From NCBI GenBank assembly GCA_000708835.1, contig DF236973.1:99359-163358 (forward strand): a stretch of DNA of 64,000 nt. The letters run 5' to 3'. The stretch is from Klebsormidium nitens (lineage: Eukaryota > Streptophyta > Klebsormidiophyceae > Klebsormidiales > Klebsormidiaceae). The first letter of the stretch is position 1, and every line of letters begins with the position of its first letter. Positions 62,101 through 64,000 of this stretch are shown one piece after another. The notes under the pieces are model-generated. The model worked only from the letters and a program-made list of their open reading frames with translations. It was not told the origin of the DNA and searched no databases. Position numbers and translations under genes: made by a program.

Positions 62101-64000
62101 AGGAGGCGCTGGAGAGCAACGCGGCAAGGCGGAAACCGAAGATTGCCAAGGTCGGTGGTTGCACCTATCCACATTTCGCTTCGTCCAAAGTGTTCTCAGA
62201 ACTTGATGCGTTTGACATTTGGAAGTCCGCTACAACTTACTTCCTTCTGAGATAAAGTTTGCGGCTCGAGCATTGGTCCAACAACTCTATTTTAATACAA
62301 CGAAACGCTATCCATACACAGTAGGCAGCTCTGTTATCATGTGCAAGGCACAAAGGTTCAGAAACCGACATCCAGAGACCTCTCCAGAACGACAGGGGCG
62401 ACAGTCCATGCCGAGAGTACCGAGGACATGGTTCTGAAAGGGATGCCAGAAGGTAGTGCACGGGTCTTGTAAAGGGACGGCTAAGCTCAGAAACTGAAAC
62501 TTGATTTCTGAACCACCTCTGGAAAGGGATGTGTTCCAAACACGTCCAATCACACCTACGACACCAAGGCTAGACATCTCCGCGACAAAGCGTCGACTTA
62601 GGATAAGTACGCATAAGCAATAGAAAGCTTGCCAGCCTGAGACGGCTCGGATTACTTGGAGAACTTGATGTGGGTAAGAGTGAGGAGTTGGTGGGGATTT
62701 GAGGGTCAGGTTTTTCAATTTTAAGCTAGCAGCTTAATATTCCTGATGCTTATTGAACCTAAATTGAAGAAGCATATCTTCTTTTCTGCAGGGCGCGCGA
62801 GACTTCATGCCGGAGCAGATGGCCATCCGGGAGAAGGCCTTTGCGACCATCACGGCCGTGTTTAAGCGCCACGGAGCGGTTTCTTTGGACACGCCCGTGT
62901 TCGAGCTGCGGGAAACGCTGACCGGCAAATACGGCGAGGACTCCAAGCTCATCTACGACCTCGCAGACCAGGTGCGTCAGAAGCAAGTTTGAGGCCGTCC
63001 TCTTGAGTCTCTTCTTATGTTCGCTTCTGTGATGGTTGAGAGCTCGTCTACACACTCTCCGAATAAGTGCGTGACAGAGTTTTGTGAGGCTGTCGTTACT
63101 TTTGCTCTATTTGTCACCTTGTGTGCTTCTCCTCTCTTGCTGCCCCTCTCTAACCCCTTGAGACTTTGCAGACCAGTGAATCAGCAGTGTGAAATTTATC
63201 GTCCGCTACCATTTTGAATGTGGCTTTTCCGTGGCCGACGACGCAAATAGTACGTAAGAAAAAGGTTCAGGGCTTTTTGGCTCAGCTCTGTCCCAGTATT
63301 GTTCTGTTAAGGTTCACTTTTATCTTGCAGAATAGTGGATCGAAGGAGGTCTGAAGAAGCTCGACACCTTCCGTTCCGTTTGTCAAATCTGCTGTCACTG
63401 CGAAGCATCTACAGTCGGGCGGAGCAGCGAAGGACCATTTTTTGCCTGCACTCATTCGAGTTCCTCATCTTCTAAGTTGCCTGTTTCGTCCAGGGCGGCA
63501 AGTTACTCTTTTTGACCTAATGGTAATCTTTGCGCGTTACATTACGTTGAACAAGATGAAGCGGTTCATTCTCTTCCTTTCTTTCCCTGATTTGCACCAC
63601 TAACTCCGATGAATAAACACTTTCCCAACACGACCTATTCGGAGGGCTGCGAAGATGTCGAATTGAACTAGATTCTACTGTGTCGTCTATTCTCTCCCTG
63701 CGTTACGACCTGACGGTCCCTTCCACGCTCTACGTCGTATTGCAGGTTCGGTCAAACCTGGCCGCCTGACCCGAGAACCGATTGGGACCGATCGCAGAAC
63801 TTGCCGATGCGCAGAACATTGACCCTTCGATTTCGCAGAAGGACTTCATCGAACGGCCCAACTTCTGCCCCTGTGCCCGTGAATAAGTTTTTACAATCAG
63901 CTCTGACCGGACTCACCGGCCAGGTTTTGCAGAACTTGGGCCGTTCGATGAAGGGCAAATTTAGATCATCGAAGGGAGGCAAGGCACACAGGGGGATAGG
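59188..64000 (+). CDS. Histidyl-tRNA synthetase, plant cytosolic type, 5' part (truncated by window end)
   Basis: Exons seen: 59188-59415, 59470-59676, 59884-60363, 60846-62150, 62792-62971; phases are all 0, giving 800 residues so far. The enzyme charges tRNA-His. The class II catalytic domain begins at residue 741 with [17 protein letters not shown] (family GxRD(F/L)xP motif 1 region) and LIYDLADQ; motifs 2, HisA and 3 lie beyond the window. The start [20 protein letters not shown] agrees with my memory of plant cytosolic HisRS N-termini. The extension ends in a segment like the C-terminus of histidine/phenylalanine ammonia-lyases ([18 protein letters not shown], then [14 protein letters not shown], residues about 287-320), but no Ala-Ser-Gly cofactor triad is visible. 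Residues about 510-690 are a Lys/Glu/Gly-rich low-complexity insert. The donor of exon 2 (59676) is the least certain junction. Confidence 0.88.
63494..63725 (+). repeat. Two decayed copies of the next HisRS exon
   Basis: After GTCCAG at 63493 the sequence reads GGKLL, then a deletion and frame change, then [13 protein letters not shown], a broken version of the family segment expected after LIYDLADQ ([19 protein letters not shown]). A second copy at about 63692-63720 reads [10 protein letters not shown] and then diverges. Neither is a usable exon; the functional one presumably lies past 64000. The spacing of about 190 bp agrees with the exon-edge copies in VPS8. Confidence 0.75.
63844..63953. 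repeat. 24-bp inverted repeat with 62-bp loop
   Basis: CTTCATCGAACGGCCCAACT (first 20 of 24 bases, 63844-63867) pairs with 63930-63953 with one mismatch. Weaker pairing continues outward (CCCTTCGAT on the left, ATCGAAGGG on the right), suggesting a small foldback element of about 160 bp. Confidence 0.75.

Noticed and set aside
62395-62440. Copy of HisRS exon 5 start in the preceding intron
   Set aside because: A short partial match to the [10 protein letters not shown] codons is present but too brief to separate from chance.
1-64000. tRNA or rRNA genes
   Set aside because: No stretch showed a convincing A-box/B-box pair with cloverleaf pairing, or rRNA sequence; scattered GGTTCGA-like strings lacked the rest.

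Overview
This is a eukaryotic nuclear window. Every recognisable gene is split by many GT-AG introns whose phases close exactly when exons are joined by eye. Exons are GC-rich and introns mostly 100-800 bp. The gene set is green-plant-like: VPS8, an acyl-CoA-binding kelch protein of the plant ACBP4/5 type, a cytosolic-type histidyl-tRNA synthetase with the long plant N-terminal extension, a mitochondrial CGFS glutaredoxin, and LanC-like proteins. My inference is a streptophyte green alga (Klebsormidium-like) or early land plant; no database was consulted.

Layout. 1-2.3 kb: no gene seen. 2.3-5.9 kb (+): DUF900-type alpha/beta hydrolase, copy L, intact, 526 aa. 7.2-11.9 kb (-): LanC-like copy 1, intact, 411 aa. 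12.7-15.4 kb (+): unrecognised multi-exon gene with a possible transit peptide. 16.8-20.5 kb (-): LanC-like copy 2, with a 1-nt frameshift just before the first zinc ligand. 21.0-36.1 kb (+): VPS8, 16 exons, 2135 aa. 38.5-40.1 kb (-): OB-fold tRNA-binding-domain gene, partly resolved. 42.2-44.5 kb (-): mitochondrial monothiol glutaredoxin. 45.7-51.6 kb (+): ACB-kelch protein, 13 exons, 732 aa. 53.2-58.0 kb (-): hydrolase copy R, an inverted paralogue of copy L with a 5-nt net frameshift in exon 1. 59.2-64.0 kb (+): histidyl-tRNA synthetase, cut by the window end.

The most striking feature is not a gene. In introns of the LanC-like genes, VPS8, hydrolase copy R and HisRS there are decayed tandem copies of the neighbouring exon edge. 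Each holds the last tens of bases of the intron, its CAG acceptor and the first 40-100 bases of the exon, or the mirror case of exon tail plus donor. Copies lie about 100-210 bp apart, and one functional exon remains at the end of the row. LanC-like copy 1 has a row of eight such units; its tandem paralogue has three. The same structure occurs at nine or more exon edges in four unrelated gene types, so it looks like a property of the genome (recurrent short tandem duplication across splice sites). It could supply raw material for alternative exons or simply be scars.

Other mobile or duplicated structure: a 213-bp foldback element with a 5-bp target duplication whose empty site survives in the paralogous LanC intron, a dispersed inverted repeat at 12.1 and 44.8 kb, and two segmental duplications (tandem for LanC, inverted and about 50 kb apart for the hydrolase). 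The genes do not form an obvious pathway; they are mostly housekeeping (CORVET tethering, tRNA charging, Fe-S/redox, acyl-CoA binding) with two duplicated accessory families.
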